DNA of 22,781 bases from a virus: positions 1 to 22,781 of the IMG/VR virus record IMGVR_UViG_3300045009_000122; one strand, written 5' to 3'. A program made the translations under genes and the position numbers. Position 1 is the first letter of the stretch. Each line of letters starts with the position of its first letter. Positions 1 to 8,361 of this stretch are shown here, piece after piece. The notes beneath the pieces are model-generated. The model saw only the letters and a program-made list of their open reading frames with translations, was not told the DNA's origin and searched no databases.

Positions 1-891
1 TGATGGGCCAAAGGTCTGTGCTGCACCATCAAGGAATTCTTGACGGTTTGCTTGTGTGCTACCAATTCTGTCAGCGAATGCTGCAGAAATAGCATCTGCA
101 AGTGTACCGTTGTTTCGAACGATACCAGCAAAAGCATCAGTGCCTGCATAGAACTTTAAATTACTCTTAATGGCACGATATTTACGTGGCATTGCCAATA
201 ACAAGTCTTGCATCACTGTTGTTGTGAAGTTATTGTCTGATATTGTTTCGCTTAATTCGTGTGCAGCATTTCCTACTGTTCCACGAGTTTGCTTGATGAA
301 TCCAGACATAATTGAAAGGAATGTGCCTGTTGCACCGTCACCGTTAATAGCCAAGTCTTCAATATCATTACCGAAAGCATTGGTCATTAAACGAACTAGA
401 CGATCTTCAAGGGCTGCACCTTCAATATTGTCTTCCAAAGACTCTGTAGAAACTTCCCAATCAAGACGAATCTTTTTGGTTGTAAGTTCTACTTTGCTGA
501 ATGTAGCACCTGCGTTTGTGTAAGTGTCATCTGCTTGTGCAGCGGCACGAATCACACGCTCACCAACGTTAACCTTTTCGATCTCCATGGTGTTTGCTCT
601 CATTGTAACTCTGCGACCATCTTTGGCGAGAACTGTTGCATCCCACACGTAGTCGATAAAGCGGCGAGCCTGTTCTGGATTAAGTACGCCTCCGTTTGTT
701 CCTGGGAATGGATTAACAGCGTTTGGTCCAGTTGTTACACCAAAAGTTCCACCGCTAACGTTACCAAGAGAACCTGCAGGAGATACGTTACCATCTGGAT
801 CTGTTGCAGTTGCACTTCCAATACCACCAGATACGAAAGCACCTGCTTCAGCAGCCTTAATCAGTTTTTCTTGTATTTCTTGTTCCGACAT
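1..891 (-). CDS. Major capsid protein, HK97-fold type (3' end cut by window edge)
   Basis: The first 297 residues of the shell-forming capsid protein are present; the reading frame is open to base 1, so the C-terminus is missing. ATG start at 891 with a strong GGAGG eight bases upstream. The N-terminal ~70 residues are Gly/Ser/Thr-rich. They are followed by a segment typical of phage coat proteins of this class: LDWEVSTESLEDNIEG, then an acidic DIEDLAINGDG motif near residue 180 and a FLSIMSGFI segment. Family membership is recognised from these motifs and from position: it lies 24 bases after the protease-scaffold stop, downstream of the portal, which is the standard portal-protease-capsid order. 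It has no promoter box of its own, so it is probably transcribed with the protease gene from the site at 2221-2229. HK97 fold is inferred from neighbours; the exact subfamily is uncertain. Confidence 0.88.
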   Translation of the reverse strand, partial: MSEQEIQEKLIKAAEAGAFVSGGIGSATATDPDGNVSPAGSLGNVSGGTFGVTTGPNAVNPFPGTNGGVLNPEQARRFIDYVWDATVLAKDGRRVTMRANTMEIEKVNVGERVIRAAAQADDTYTNAGATFSKVELTTKKIRLDWEVSTESLEDNIEGAALEDRLVRLMTNAFGNDIEDLAINGDGATGTFLSIMSGFIKQTRGTVGNAAHELSETISDNNFTTTVMQDLLLAMPRKYRAIKSNLKFYAGTDAFAGIVRNNGTLADAISAAFADRIGSTQANRQEFLDGAAQTFGPS

Positions 892-915
892 ATTATTCAC
901 CTCCATTTTCGGTTT

Positions 916-1464
916 TTACTTAAATAGGTCGGCATTTGTGAGGAAACGTCCGCCCCATAGGGATTTTTGAGCCTTCATTTCTGAAAACTCCTGCACGATC
1001 TCGCCTAGATCGCCAGACTTGCGGAAAGCGGTATCTGCTTCTACTGCATCTACTCTCTTTCCAAACTCATCAAAAGAACCCTTTACTTCTTTTATTTCAT
1101 TTGTTACGGAATTTACTTTTCCTGTAACATCTTCAAGGGACTTTGTAATTGCTGCAACGGTGTCTTGTACAGACTTTACTGTTGCTGCAAGATCGCTCAA
1201 GGCATTAGTTAGAGAATTTTTTATGTCTGTTACAGACTTATTAATTTCTGAAACAACATTAGTTTGATTCTCCACAACTTCTGTTATAGAAGGAGCAACT
1301 TCATCAGATTTAGCAAGAACAGGTTCTGCAACTGCTTCTTCAACAATTGCCTCTGCTTCTGCTACAACTTCTGCTGTAGCCTCTGGAGCAACCTTAACAT
1401 CTTCAACAACTTGTGTCTCTTCAACAATTTTTGCTTCAGTCACAATTGATGTTTCTTCTGTCAT
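916..1464 (-). CDS. Nested in-frame scaffold protein (internal start in protease gene)
   Basis: An in-frame ATG at 1464 (Met250 of the protease-scaffold protein) is preceded by AAAAGGAGG with eight bases of spacing, one of the best ribosome binding sites in the window although it lies inside a coding region. Initiation here would give a 182-residue protein containing only the acidic, heptad-rich scaffold region and its C-terminal tail. This is the arrangement known from lambda C/Nu3, where protease-scaffold and free scaffold share a C-terminus so that scaffold can be made in excess. The ribosome binding site is seen directly; production of the shorter protein is inferred. Confidence 0.72.
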   Translation of the reverse strand: MTEETSIVTEAKIVEETQVVEDVKVAPEATAEVVAEAEAIVEEAVAEPVLAKSDEVAPSITEVVENQTNVVSEINKSVTDIKNSLTNALSDLAATVKSVQDTVAAITKSLEDVTGKVNSVTNEIKEVKGSFDEFGKRVDAVEADTAFRKSGDLGEIVQEFSEMKAQKSLWGGRFLTNADLFK

Positions 1465-2211
1465 AAGATTATCCTCCTTTTTAATCTTAATTGTACTAAT
1501 GCCTTTTGCACTATCAACTAAGAATTTTATTTTTTCTGTATTTTCTTTGTCAGATTTTTCTACAAAACCAATATTCTGCATGGGTTTTCCAGAATGTGGA
1601 CTTGCTTCTGTTTCTGAAGATGAAATTAAAACTAGATCGTTTTCTTCATCCCAAAAAACATTTTCAATTTCTGTTTTTGCTAAGTACCCGCTAAGTTCTC
1701 CTTTTTCAATAGAGATTACATTTGCAAATTCATTGGCTGGATTATCAACAAGCGATAATTCGCTTAATTCATATTCCTTAATGATACGCACTGATTTTTT
1801 TAATTCTTCGTTGAATTCATCATCAAATTTTTTGATGCTGCCACCGATTGAAAAACCAGTCAAGGTTCCATCAAGAACTTTTTCCCATGTATTTTGTGCT
1901 CCTTTAGAAACATATGCTGAAACATAAACTCCGCTATAAAACTTTTTTACTTTAGGATCAAAATAACGATCTTCTTTAAAAGAAACAACCTTACCTACAG
2001 CACTGGGTTGATGCATTTCACGAAGGTTGCCACGGAATTTCTTAAAAGCAGTCATACTTGCATCTGTTGTTACAATATCATTCTGCTTATCAACATTGTC
2101 TAAGGTTGCAAAACCAGAAACAATTCTGCGTTCTTGATCAATCTTGTCAATGGGCATTGAAAAGCGAACATTGTCGCCATCAGTAACCCAGTGTGCTATA
2201 TTAGTGATCAT
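916..2211 (-). CDS. Prohead protease (XkdF/S78-like) fused to C-terminal scaffold domain
   Basis: 431 residues. The N-terminal ~165 residues look like a phage capsid-maturation serine protease of the HK97 prohead/XkdF-like group: IVSGFATLDNVDKQNDIV, a probable catalytic His67 in REMHQPS, a probable Ser121 in TGFSIGGSI, and the family-typical ELSLVDNPAN near 152-160. A linker follows, and from about residue 250 comes an acidic, Val/Ala/Glu-rich, heptad-like scaffold region (to ~410) ending in a short aromatic/basic tail that could bind the capsid protein. In this family the protease cleaves scaffold and capsid N-termini inside the prohead. ATG start at 2211 has no Shine-Dalgarno and lies nine bases after an extended -10 box, so translation is probably leaderless or nearly so. 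It sits between portal and major capsid genes. An internal start at 1464 likely yields free scaffold. Confidence 0.85.
   Translation of the reverse strand: MITNIAHWVTDGDNVRFSMPIDKIDQERRIVSGFATLDNVDKQNDIVTTDASMTAFKKFRGNLREMHQPSAVGKVVSFKEDRYFDPKVKKFYSGVYVSAYVSKGAQNTWEKVLDGTLTGFSIGGSIKKFDDEFNEELKKSVRIIKEYELSELSLVDNPANEFANVISIEKGELSGYLAKTEIENVFWDEENDLVLISSSETEASPHSGKPMQNIGFVEKSDKENTEKIKFLVDSAKGISTIKIKKEDNLMTEETSIVTEAKIVEETQVVEDVKVAPEATAEVVAEAEAIVEEAVAEPVLAKSDEVAPSITEVVENQTNVVSEINKSVTDIKNSLTNALSDLAATVKSVQDTVAAITKSLEDVTGKVNSVTNEIKEVKGSFDEFGKRVDAVEADTAFRKSGDLGEIVQEFSEMKAQKSLWGGRFLTNADLFK
1465..1481 (-). promoter_or_regulatory. Strong internal Shine-Dalgarno for nested scaffold
   Basis: Minus-strand AAAAGGAGG lies eight bases before the internal ATG at 1464, within the protease coding sequence. 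The codons covering it encode a Lys-Glu-Asp stretch between the protease and scaffold domains, exactly where a domain-separating start would be expected. Confidence 0.75.
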
Positions 2212-2220
2212 TGCTAAACA

Positions 2221-2229
2221 ATTATATCA
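2221..2229 (-). promoter_or_regulatory. Extended -10 promoter before protease/capsid genes
   Basis: TGATATAAT on the minus strand, nine bases before the ATG at 2211 and without a recognisable -35. The start codon falls at or within about three bases of the expected transcription start, and no Shine-Dalgarno is present, so the protease mRNA is probably leaderless or nearly so. Confidence 0.7.
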
Positions 2230-2253
2230 CCTGTTTATATCAATATATGGATA

Positions 2254-3876
2254 TTACTGAGAAGAACGACCTTCTCCTTGTGCATTCCGTCCTAATAATG
2301 TAGATGGTGAATCTGAATTGTTATTTGTTCTTTCTGTGTCTCTTTGTCTATTCCCTGCTAAATTTGCCCTAGCATCAGTTGCCTGTCTTGGTGACATAAT
2401 AAATGGCTCATCTCCATCTGACCTTTGTGGCAGGTCTAACTTGTCACGAGCCTCATTTGGAGTCATAACCTGAGTCTTAACATATCTTTCTAAAATTTGA
2501 GATTGTGCAATTTCATCAGTTAGAGTTAACTCGTTGAACTTGAGTTCAAGAACATCTGTTTTTTCTTTTAACAACTTGTTGACCATTTTTTCTAAATATT
2601 TTTGTGCTGGACGAGATACTTGCTCTTTAAATGTGCGATCTTGGGCTAAAGCAGCAGCAATTGATGCAGAGTCTGATCCTCCAAGTTTAGAAATAGGGAC
2701 CTGATGAGCAATTAAAATATCATCACGATTTTGTTTACGATACTCTTTAAAGGAGCCTTCCTGAATACCGTTTTCAATAGGCTCCATTTTAAACTCAACC
2801 TTATTGCCATCGCTGTCTCCTGGAAGCGGAATATATAAAGTTCTATGTGACTGAGATTTAAGTCCAGTCTGCAAAAATCTAAACATTTTATCTTCTGCGT
2901 CTGCGGACAACTTAGCGCCTTTGACCGTAATAACATACCTTGGAACAGCCTTATTTTCAAAATAATCAATGTTGTATTGAGCGGCAAGTTGATCTCCAAT
3001 TAAAGACGGCATGGCTGCCAAAATATCTGGAATGCCATAAAATGTGTTTAGTGGAGAGTATTGTTTAAGATGAATAATTTCATTTGGTCTAGAATCTCCA
3101 GTTACAGGGTTTGGGTTCTTTGCTCCAAAATTGCGGAAATATACTATCTTGTTACCAATGATTTGTAAGAAGCCATCTTTTAAACGACGAACACGAACTG
3201 TGGTTGCTGGAATATGACCAATATATCCAATCTCTCCATTTACTTTACGACCAACTTCAAGAAATCCATTACCAGTTGATTGTAAATCAGTATATATTTT
3301 TTCCATTATCGTAGTAAAAGAGTCATCATCATTTAAAGACTCTAGCCAATCACGAAGCACAATCTTTGCTCTTTCAATTCTATTTCTTGCTCTACCCACC
3401 ATTTCCTGATCTTCATTCATTTCAAAACTTAACATTGTGCGATCTGTAATATCAAAACGGTATCCCAAACCAACAACATTTTCTACCTTAGCATCAATAG
3501 CAGCATGATTGGCAAAGTTTGTATCATAAAAGTTGGCAAACTCATACATGTTGTATGGAGGGGTAATTACGTCAAATAATCCGTAGCCATTTCTATATAC
3601 CGTGCCAGGATTAATTTGTTTTGAACCTGAATTATCTCCAGTAGGAAAGGCATTAGCAGAATCAAGATATGCAGAACTGGTAATGTCTATTTTTGTTAAA
3701 TTTCTATTAGTTCTACGACGAAAGTTGTTGTCAATTCCTGACAAGTTTTTTAACTCGTCCCATGATTTAGAAAAAGGGTCTAAATTAGCAAATTGATTAG
3801 TTTCTTTGTATTGAGTATTTAAACTAGCGTGTATATATTCAAAATCATCACTCACTTTCGTAAGCCTCTCTTCCAT
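2254..3876 (-). CDS. Portal protein (HK97/PBSX-type)
   Basis: 540 residues, normal length for a portal, the dodecameric ring through which DNA enters and leaves the capsid. Recognisable blocks are an N-terminal YEFANFYDTNFANHAAIDAK segment, a STGNGFLEVGRKVNGEIGYI core, PLNTFYGIPDILAAMPSLIGD followed by NIDYFENKAVPRYVI, and the VPISKLGGSDSASIAAALAQ block near residue 400 that is typical of PBSX-family portals. The C-terminal ~40 residues are Asn/Arg/Ser-rich and probably disordered. The ATG at 3876 overlaps the previous gene by 29 bases and has a weak ribosome site. A GTG at 3855 with GAGAGG nine bases upstream would reduce the overlap to eight bases and is a credible alternative, giving 533 residues. 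No promoter box precedes it, so it is coupled to the 3848-4231 gene. Confidence 0.92.
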   Translation of the reverse strand: MEERLTKVSDDFEYIHASLNTQYKETNQFANLDPFSKSWDELKNLSGIDNNFRRRTNRNLTKIDITSSAYLDSANAFPTGDNSGSKQINPGTVYRNGYGLFDVITPPYNMYEFANFYDTNFANHAAIDAKVENVVGLGYRFDITDRTMLSFEMNEDQEMVGRARNRIERAKIVLRDWLESLNDDDSFTTIMEKIYTDLQSTGNGFLEVGRKVNGEIGYIGHIPATTVRVRRLKDGFLQIIGNKIVYFRNFGAKNPNPVTGDSRPNEIIHLKQYSPLNTFYGIPDILAAMPSLIGDQLAAQYNIDYFENKAVPRYVITVKGAKLSADAEDKMFRFLQTGLKSQSHRTLYIPLPGDSDGNKVEFKMEPIENGIQEGSFKEYRKQNRDDILIAHQVPISKLGGSDSASIAAALAQDRTFKEQVSRPAQKYLEKMVNKLLKEKTDVLELKFNELTLTDEIAQSQILERYVKTQVMTPNEARDKLDLPQRSDGDEPFIMSPRQATDARANLAGNRQRDTERTNNNSDSPSTLLGRNAQGEGRSSQ

Positions 3877-4231
3877 GTCTTTTTAAAGTTTTTTGAGCAT
3901 CATAAACTGCTCCAAGGTCGTTAACGTTTGGAATTAAACCTTGTCTCATTCTATCTTTCATTTCTGAGTACTGTTCTTCAGATACCCTGTTTAAACCAGG
4001 GATAAAAATACATTGTCCATCTCCTTCATCACCATAATACATAGCGGCTTTCTTTAATTCTGCAATCTTAGACACGTCTCCACGCATTGCTGGAATGTTT
4101 AATACATTTTCCTGTCCATCCATAAACCATTTGCCGTTGGCTTTTTTGTACACATAAAGACCCCAATCATAGTTTTTTTCTATGACTTTGCGCCTAATGT
4201 TACCAATTATTGGTTTTTTTCGCTTACCCAT
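3848..4231 (-). CDS. Small basic protein upstream of portal, function unknown
   Basis: 127 residues from the ATG at 4231; a GTG two codons upstream at 4237 is the other possible start. I do not recognise the family. The N-terminus is strongly basic (GKRKKP, then IRRKVIEKN). A segment with YDWGLYVYKKANGKWFMDG and a hydrophobic CIFIPGL stretch follows, and the C-terminal third is charged and probably helical. No signal peptide or membrane segment is seen. It directly precedes and overlaps the portal gene, a place often taken by small head or terminase-associated genes, so a role in head assembly is possible but unproven. ATG lies seven bases after the -10 box at 4239-4247 with no Shine-Dalgarno, so it is probably leaderless. 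Confidence 0.7.
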   Translation of the reverse strand: MGKRKKPIIGNIRRKVIEKNYDWGLYVYKKANGKWFMDGQENVLNIPAMRGDVSKIAELKKAAMYYGDEGDGQCIFIPGLNRVSEEQYSEMKDRMRQGLIPNVNDLGAVYDAQKTLKRHGREAYESE

Positions 4232-4238
4232 ATCCACA

Positions 4239-4247
4239 AGTATAGCA
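4239..4247 (-). promoter_or_regulatory. Extended -10 promoter before small gene and portal
   Basis: TGCTATACT on the minus strand, seven bases before the ATG at 4231, placing the predicted transcription start on the start codon. It lies within 20 bases of the stop of the large LamG gene. No -35 is recognisable. Confidence 0.65.
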
Positions 4248-4249
4248 GA

Positions 4250-7200
4250 TTATACTGGTGTACCAACCTTCAACGTCCATGTTGTATCTGCATATATTTT
4301 AATTTTGTCTGCATCTATCGTCAATCCTTCTTCATCATCAAAAATAATCTTATTAGTTCCTATATAAGTATTATAAACATTGACAGGATTTACTCCATAT
4401 CTGTCTGATGATCCTATTACTAATACCCCTTCCCAAGTGGAAGAGTTAAGCCAATACTGCCAATCAAGGCCTGTTCCTTCATAAGATATTACCTGTTGCC
4501 ATGGTCTAGTTAATCTGCTTTGAATCTGTTGTAAATTATTTGCTTGGTAGAATGAAATATTATTAAATACAAATTGACCATTGAGATTAATAGAACCTAG
4601 AAATAAATCATAAAGCAAAGCACTACTAAAGCCAATTCCAAGGACTCCCCATTCATTTCTGGTAACAACTGGTTCTCTTACAAGTTTGCCGTTCCAATAA
4701 TAAGATAAACCATTGTAAGTTTGTCCTGAGTTTAAACTTTTTGCGTATACTCTGGCGCGATTGCCAGTTTCGCTATCTGCAACAAAATAAAATTTAATTG
4801 TGTCAGCCTTATATTTAATGTCAAAAAGTTCTACTGGAGTTTCTGGAAATTGTCTTTCGTCATATTTCATCCACATTTGTATGGCACTTACACGATAATT
4901 ATCTGCTTTATTTATATTAATTGGAACCGATAGTCCTCTATTTATTAAAGGATCGTAGTCTCCACGAACCTTGATTCCAGAACTTTTATTTAAGTAAAGA
5001 TAAGGGGTGCTTCCTTTATAAATACTAAATGGATTTTTAGACTTATAGTCATAATAAATTCCCGCTTTTTTATATGGAAAAATATCTACTCCAAATCTAG
5101 TTCCTACTGGATTAAAAGAGTTATCATTAAACGCTTGAGATGCAAGTTCTAATCTTCTTAATTTTAATGGTTTCTTTAAAATACCACGAATATTAAAATC
5201 TAAATGTGTTACGACTGCAAGTTGATTAAAGTCAATATTTTTAGCAGGATATAATAATGTATTATCTACAACTTCAAATTTTGTTGTTGGCCAATTAGAA
5301 AATTCTGACATGTCAATAATAGAACCTTCTCTAGCAGTTCTGGTTGTAGTAAAGTTAGACCTTGGAGCATTGGCTCCTTCTTCAACATATTGAAAAGTTA
5401 TATAACTTCTAATTGATGCGTCTTCTGTATCATATTCGTAATACTTTTCTGTTTGTCCTGACATTTGCAAGTAACTGTCCCAGCCAGTAAATAAATAATT
5501 ATCTAGTTGACTATACGATCTTTGTATTGGATATTCGTATTCATCTTTTAATTCTTGATAAGTCCAAGTGCTTGTTGAAGCCTGATCAACTAATTCAGAT
5601 GGAGATGGATATCCAATGTTGAATTGTAGAAAATCAAGTCCGTAGTATGAGTTGCCTGCTGAGTCATCAATAAATTGTGCAAAATATGAAAGAGGTAAAT
5701 AGTCTTCCCAATAACCAGCAACTCCAATATCTAAGAAATATGTATCATATGCTTCTGTTGGCAATAAAGTATAACTTGCTGTAAATGCAATTAATGATTG
5801 ACCAGAAGTGCTAACTGCAAATCCACTACTAAAATAATCTTCGCCTTCTTTTAAATTAACTGCGGTACATAGTCCAAAAGAATACATTTGTCCTTCAAAT
5901 GTATTAGCGGCAGTTGTGTCGCCCCCTACATATAATTCAAGACCATTTCTATTTCCAAAGAAAGAAGAAACATTTCCTCCAAACCTTGTAACCAAATCTG
6001 GAATATTAATGCCTACTGAAAATATTTGATCTACAGATATTGAAGAAAATGTATATAAAGAAGTAGTTGCTCCATTGTAATATAAACTATACACAAGAGA
6101 GTTATCATCTTGAATAACTTTAAAATAGTTACCATTTGTTTTATTGTATATTTTAAATAGAGTTTGTTCTATTGAGGTAACATCGTCATGACTAAATACT
6201 CCGTATACCGCTTTTACTTCTTCATTTAAAACATCAAAGTTTGTAAAATTATAATAAGCATGAACAGAGTTCCAACTAGTAGTTGGTCTAAAGGTTATAA
6301 ATTTATTGTCTTCATCTTGTATTGTTTGATTGTCATCATATAAATCTTGTAAGGTTTCATCTCCTATAAAAATTGTTGGCAATTGATATTCTGGCGTTCC
6401 AATATAGGTTGAAGTTGTTAATAAATTATCAAAACTTCCTTGATTCCAACTAGCAAAATCTGGATAAGTATAATTAGCAGTATAGTCAGCAAAACCATAA
6501 TCTATAAATGCTGAAGTTCCACCATATCCAGAATCAATTCCTTCTGGAGAAACAACTCCTTGTCCATAAACCCATCTGCGCTTTGCTACTGGAATAGGAA
6601 CTTGATATGAATAAATACCAACACAATCTATTTCTATTGGAGATACATCTGTGTATGAATAAAATCCAAGCCAATCTTGTTCGTCATCCCCATCTAAAAT
6701 TGCTGGCAAACTTAAATTATCTGTATCTATAGTAAAGTTTATAACTTCTTCACCATTTACTAAAACTGATGCATTGTTTCTAATTAAACGAATATGAATA
6801 AGCATTGGCCTAAACCATTCGCCTACGAAATGAGATCCAAAATTATTTCCTATAACAAAAGTTAAAAATCCGCTTTCTACATACAAACCATCTGATGATG
6901 CTATTGGACCAAATATTCTTTTAGGAGTAATTGCATTTGAATTTATTCTGGTCCAAAATTCTACAGTATATTCTTTATATTGTCCAGCCTCATTTAAAAA
7001 TCCTTTTCCTGGAATTATTAAAGAAGGTTCTCCAGAAGCATTTGGAGATAAAATAGTTGAACCGCTTGCACCGTATACCATAGGAACACTAGAGTTTCTT
7101 GCTACTAAAGCATTGTCATTAATTAAATAATATCCTGAATCCCCGCCCAAACCATATGCTTCTGCTTCAACTCCACTAGTTGTAGCAATCGCTATAGTAG

Positions 7201-7831
7201 GAGAAGTAATTTCTGATCCTGCTACTCCAAGCGAATAACTGTTGTGCTCTTCTGACCATTGTCCTACACTAACCCCATTAATAAAAAATGAAGTTGTTGA
7301 TGTTGATGCTCCGCCGTTAAAGGTTGCTTTTACAACCGCTCTCATTGTTGTATTTTCATTTGGAGTTTCAAATGTTCCAGACACAAATCCCCAAGAAGCA
7401 TTTAGTGTTGTTTCAAAAGTGTTTAGTTCTTGTATATCTAGGGCTGTTGTTGTATCTGTATATTCATATCCTATTGATACAGAACTTAATAAAGCAGAAG
7501 AATCAAAAAAATATGTGCCAACAGCAAATGTTGCAAGATCTGAATTTAAATTAGAAAAATTTACTAAACTATCGCTTATACATGTAATTGTAAAACTGGT
7601 ATTTGCTGGAATTACCAAATTTAATTTATTAACTACGCTATCCGTAAAAGGCTCTACAGAAGGAGCGCTGGTTGAGGCAATAGATGTTACATTTGTTCTA
7701 ATCCAACTAGTAAAGGCCCTCTGTTCTTCTGTTATTAATGTTAAATAATCAGCGGTATCGTCTAAAGCCCATAAGATCGTAGGGTGTTCTGCATATACTT
7801 TTTCTGCATATAAGTTAGACGGATTAGACAT
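4250..7831 (-). CDS. Large virion-surface protein with LamG/concanavalin-like domains
   Basis: 1193 residues, the largest gene in the window. There is no signal peptide or membrane span. It is rich in Tyr, Ser, Thr and Asn with short beta-strand patterns. Three stretches look like concanavalin A/LamG-type jelly rolls. One is at ~285-410, with YTVEFWTRI, then HIRLI, then VLVNGEEV. The second is at ~510-655, with FFGNRNGLELYVGG and GQMYSFG. The third, near the C-terminus, has IQMWMKY, then YYWNGKLV, then FNNISFYQ. Such domains in phages usually bind glycans or decorate the virion surface; the ligand is unknown. ATG at 7831 has AGGAG at proper distance and an extended -10 box 17 bases upstream. 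It lies between the B12 operon and the head module, so it could be a head-associated or tail-associated surface protein. Domain calls are from pattern recognition only. Confidence 0.72.
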   Translation of the reverse strand: MSNPSNLYAEKVYAEHPTILWALDDTADYLTLITEEQRAFTSWIRTNVTSIASTSAPSVEPFTDSVVNKLNLVIPANTSFTITCISDSLVNFSNLNSDLATFAVGTYFFDSSALLSSVSIGYEYTDTTTALDIQELNTFETTLNASWGFVSGTFETPNENTTMRAVVKATFNGGASTSTTSFFINGVSVGQWSEEHNSYSLGVAGSEITSPTIAIATTSGVEAEAYGLGGDSGYYLINDNALVARNSSVPMVYGASGSTILSPNASGEPSLIIPGKGFLNEAGQYKEYTVEFWTRINSNAITPKRIFGPIASSDGLYVESGFLTFVIGNNFGSHFVGEWFRPMLIHIRLIRNNASVLVNGEEVINFTIDTDNLSLPAILDGDDEQDWLGFYSYTDVSPIEIDCVGIYSYQVPIPVAKRRWVYGQGVVSPEGIDSGYGGTSAFIDYGFADYTANYTYPDFASWNQGSFDNLLTTSTYIGTPEYQLPTIFIGDETLQDLYDDNQTIQDEDNKFITFRPTTSWNSVHAYYNFTNFDVLNEEVKAVYGVFSHDDVTSIEQTLFKIYNKTNGNYFKVIQDDNSLVYSLYYNGATTSLYTFSSISVDQIFSVGINIPDLVTRFGGNVSSFFGNRNGLELYVGGDTTAANTFEGQMYSFGLCTAVNLKEGEDYFSSGFAVSTSGQSLIAFTASYTLLPTEAYDTYFLDIGVAGYWEDYLPLSYFAQFIDDSAGNSYYGLDFLQFNIGYPSPSELVDQASTSTWTYQELKDEYEYPIQRSYSQLDNYLFTGWDSYLQMSGQTEKYYEYDTEDASIRSYITFQYVEEGANAPRSNFTTTRTAREGSIIDMSEFSNWPTTKFEVVDNTLLYPAKNIDFNQLAVVTHLDFNIRGILKKPLKLRRLELASQAFNDNSFNPVGTRFGVDIFPYKKAGIYYDYKSKNPFSIYKGSTPYLYLNKSSGIKVRGDYDPLINRGLSVPININKADNYRVSAIQMWMKYDERQFPETPVELFDIKYKADTIKFYFVADSETGNRARVYAKSLNSGQTYNGLSYYWNGKLVREPVVTRNEWGVLGIGFSSALLYDLFLGSINLNGQFVFNNISFYQANNLQQIQSRLTRPWQQVISYEGTGLDWQYWLNSSTWEGVLVIGSSDRYGVNPVNVYNTYIGTNKIIFDDEEGLTIDADKIKIYADTTWTLKVGTPV

Positions 7832-7848
7832 TTTTCTCCTATTGACCT

Positions 7849-7857
7849 ATTATAGCA
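7849..7857 (-). promoter_or_regulatory. Extended -10 promoter before LamG protein gene
   Basis: TGCTATAAT on the minus strand, 17 bases before the ATG at 7831. The short predicted leader contains AGGAG. No -35 is visible. Confidence 0.68.
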
Positions 7858-7866
7858 GGGTAAAAA

Positions 7867-8361
7867 TTAGGTTTTAGGAATCCACAATTTTTCGTTGCCT
7901 TTATTATGATACCTTGCCATAACAAACAATAAGTCTGAAAGCCTATTCAAATATTTAGGAATGTTTATATTGATGCCTTCTATTTTCCATGCCTGGCGCT
8001 CTGCTCTTCTGACAATAGTTCTTGCATTGTGCATAGGTCCAGTAGGTAAAATAAAAGAATGAAGAGGCTCCAGATATTCGTTATAATCATCAATTACGTT
8101 TTCTAAATAAGTTATTCTTTCTTCTGATATTGATATTGTTGGTGCCCCCGCAAGTTCTGCCCCCAAATCAAATAGATCACTTTGTATTCTATCTATAATG
8201 TCATTATGAAATTCAGTTGCCATGCCAATAGCGGAGTTGGCTTCATCTACTGCTCCTATTGCTTCAATTAAATCACTACTCTTGTGTATTCTTTCGTTAG
8301 TAACAGTAGAAGTTTTACCATCATCACCAGTCTTTGTGTATATGCGAGTTAAATGTACCAT
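7867..8361 (-). CDS. pduO: PduO-type ATP:cob(I)alamin adenosyltransferase
   Basis: Transfers the 5'-deoxyadenosyl group of ATP to cob(I)alamin, making adenosylcobalamin (coenzyme B12), in the cytoplasm. The 164-residue length fits the PduO/MMAB family. Its hallmarks are present in order: ATP-binding RIYTKTGDDGKTS (6-18), IGAVDEANSAIG (35-46), FILPTG (103-108), RTIVRRAERQAW (114-125) with the conserved Arg and Glu residues, and NIPKYLNRLSDLLFVMAR (133-150) with the conserved Asn-Arg-x-Ser-Asp. The ATG at 8361 is preferred over an upstream in-frame TTG at 8385 because the family starts just before the ATP loop, AGGA lies five bases upstream, and it overlaps the previous stop as TAATG. Fourth gene of the nrdJ operon; it likely supplies the reductase's cofactor. 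No key residue appears to be missing. Confidence 0.96.
   Translation of the reverse strand: MVHLTRIYTKTGDDGKTSTVTNERIHKSSDLIEAIGAVDEANSAIGMATEFHNDIIDRIQSDLFDLGAELAGAPTISISEERITYLENVIDDYNEYLEPLHSFILPTGPMHNARTIVRRAERQAWKIEGININIPKYLNRLSDLLFVMARYHNKGNEKLWIPKT

Noticed and set aside
170-927. Plus-strand open frames opposite the major capsid gene
   Set aside because: Codon content is unlike a protein gene, no start signals, and the minus strand carries a clear continuous capsid protein with a strong ribosome site.
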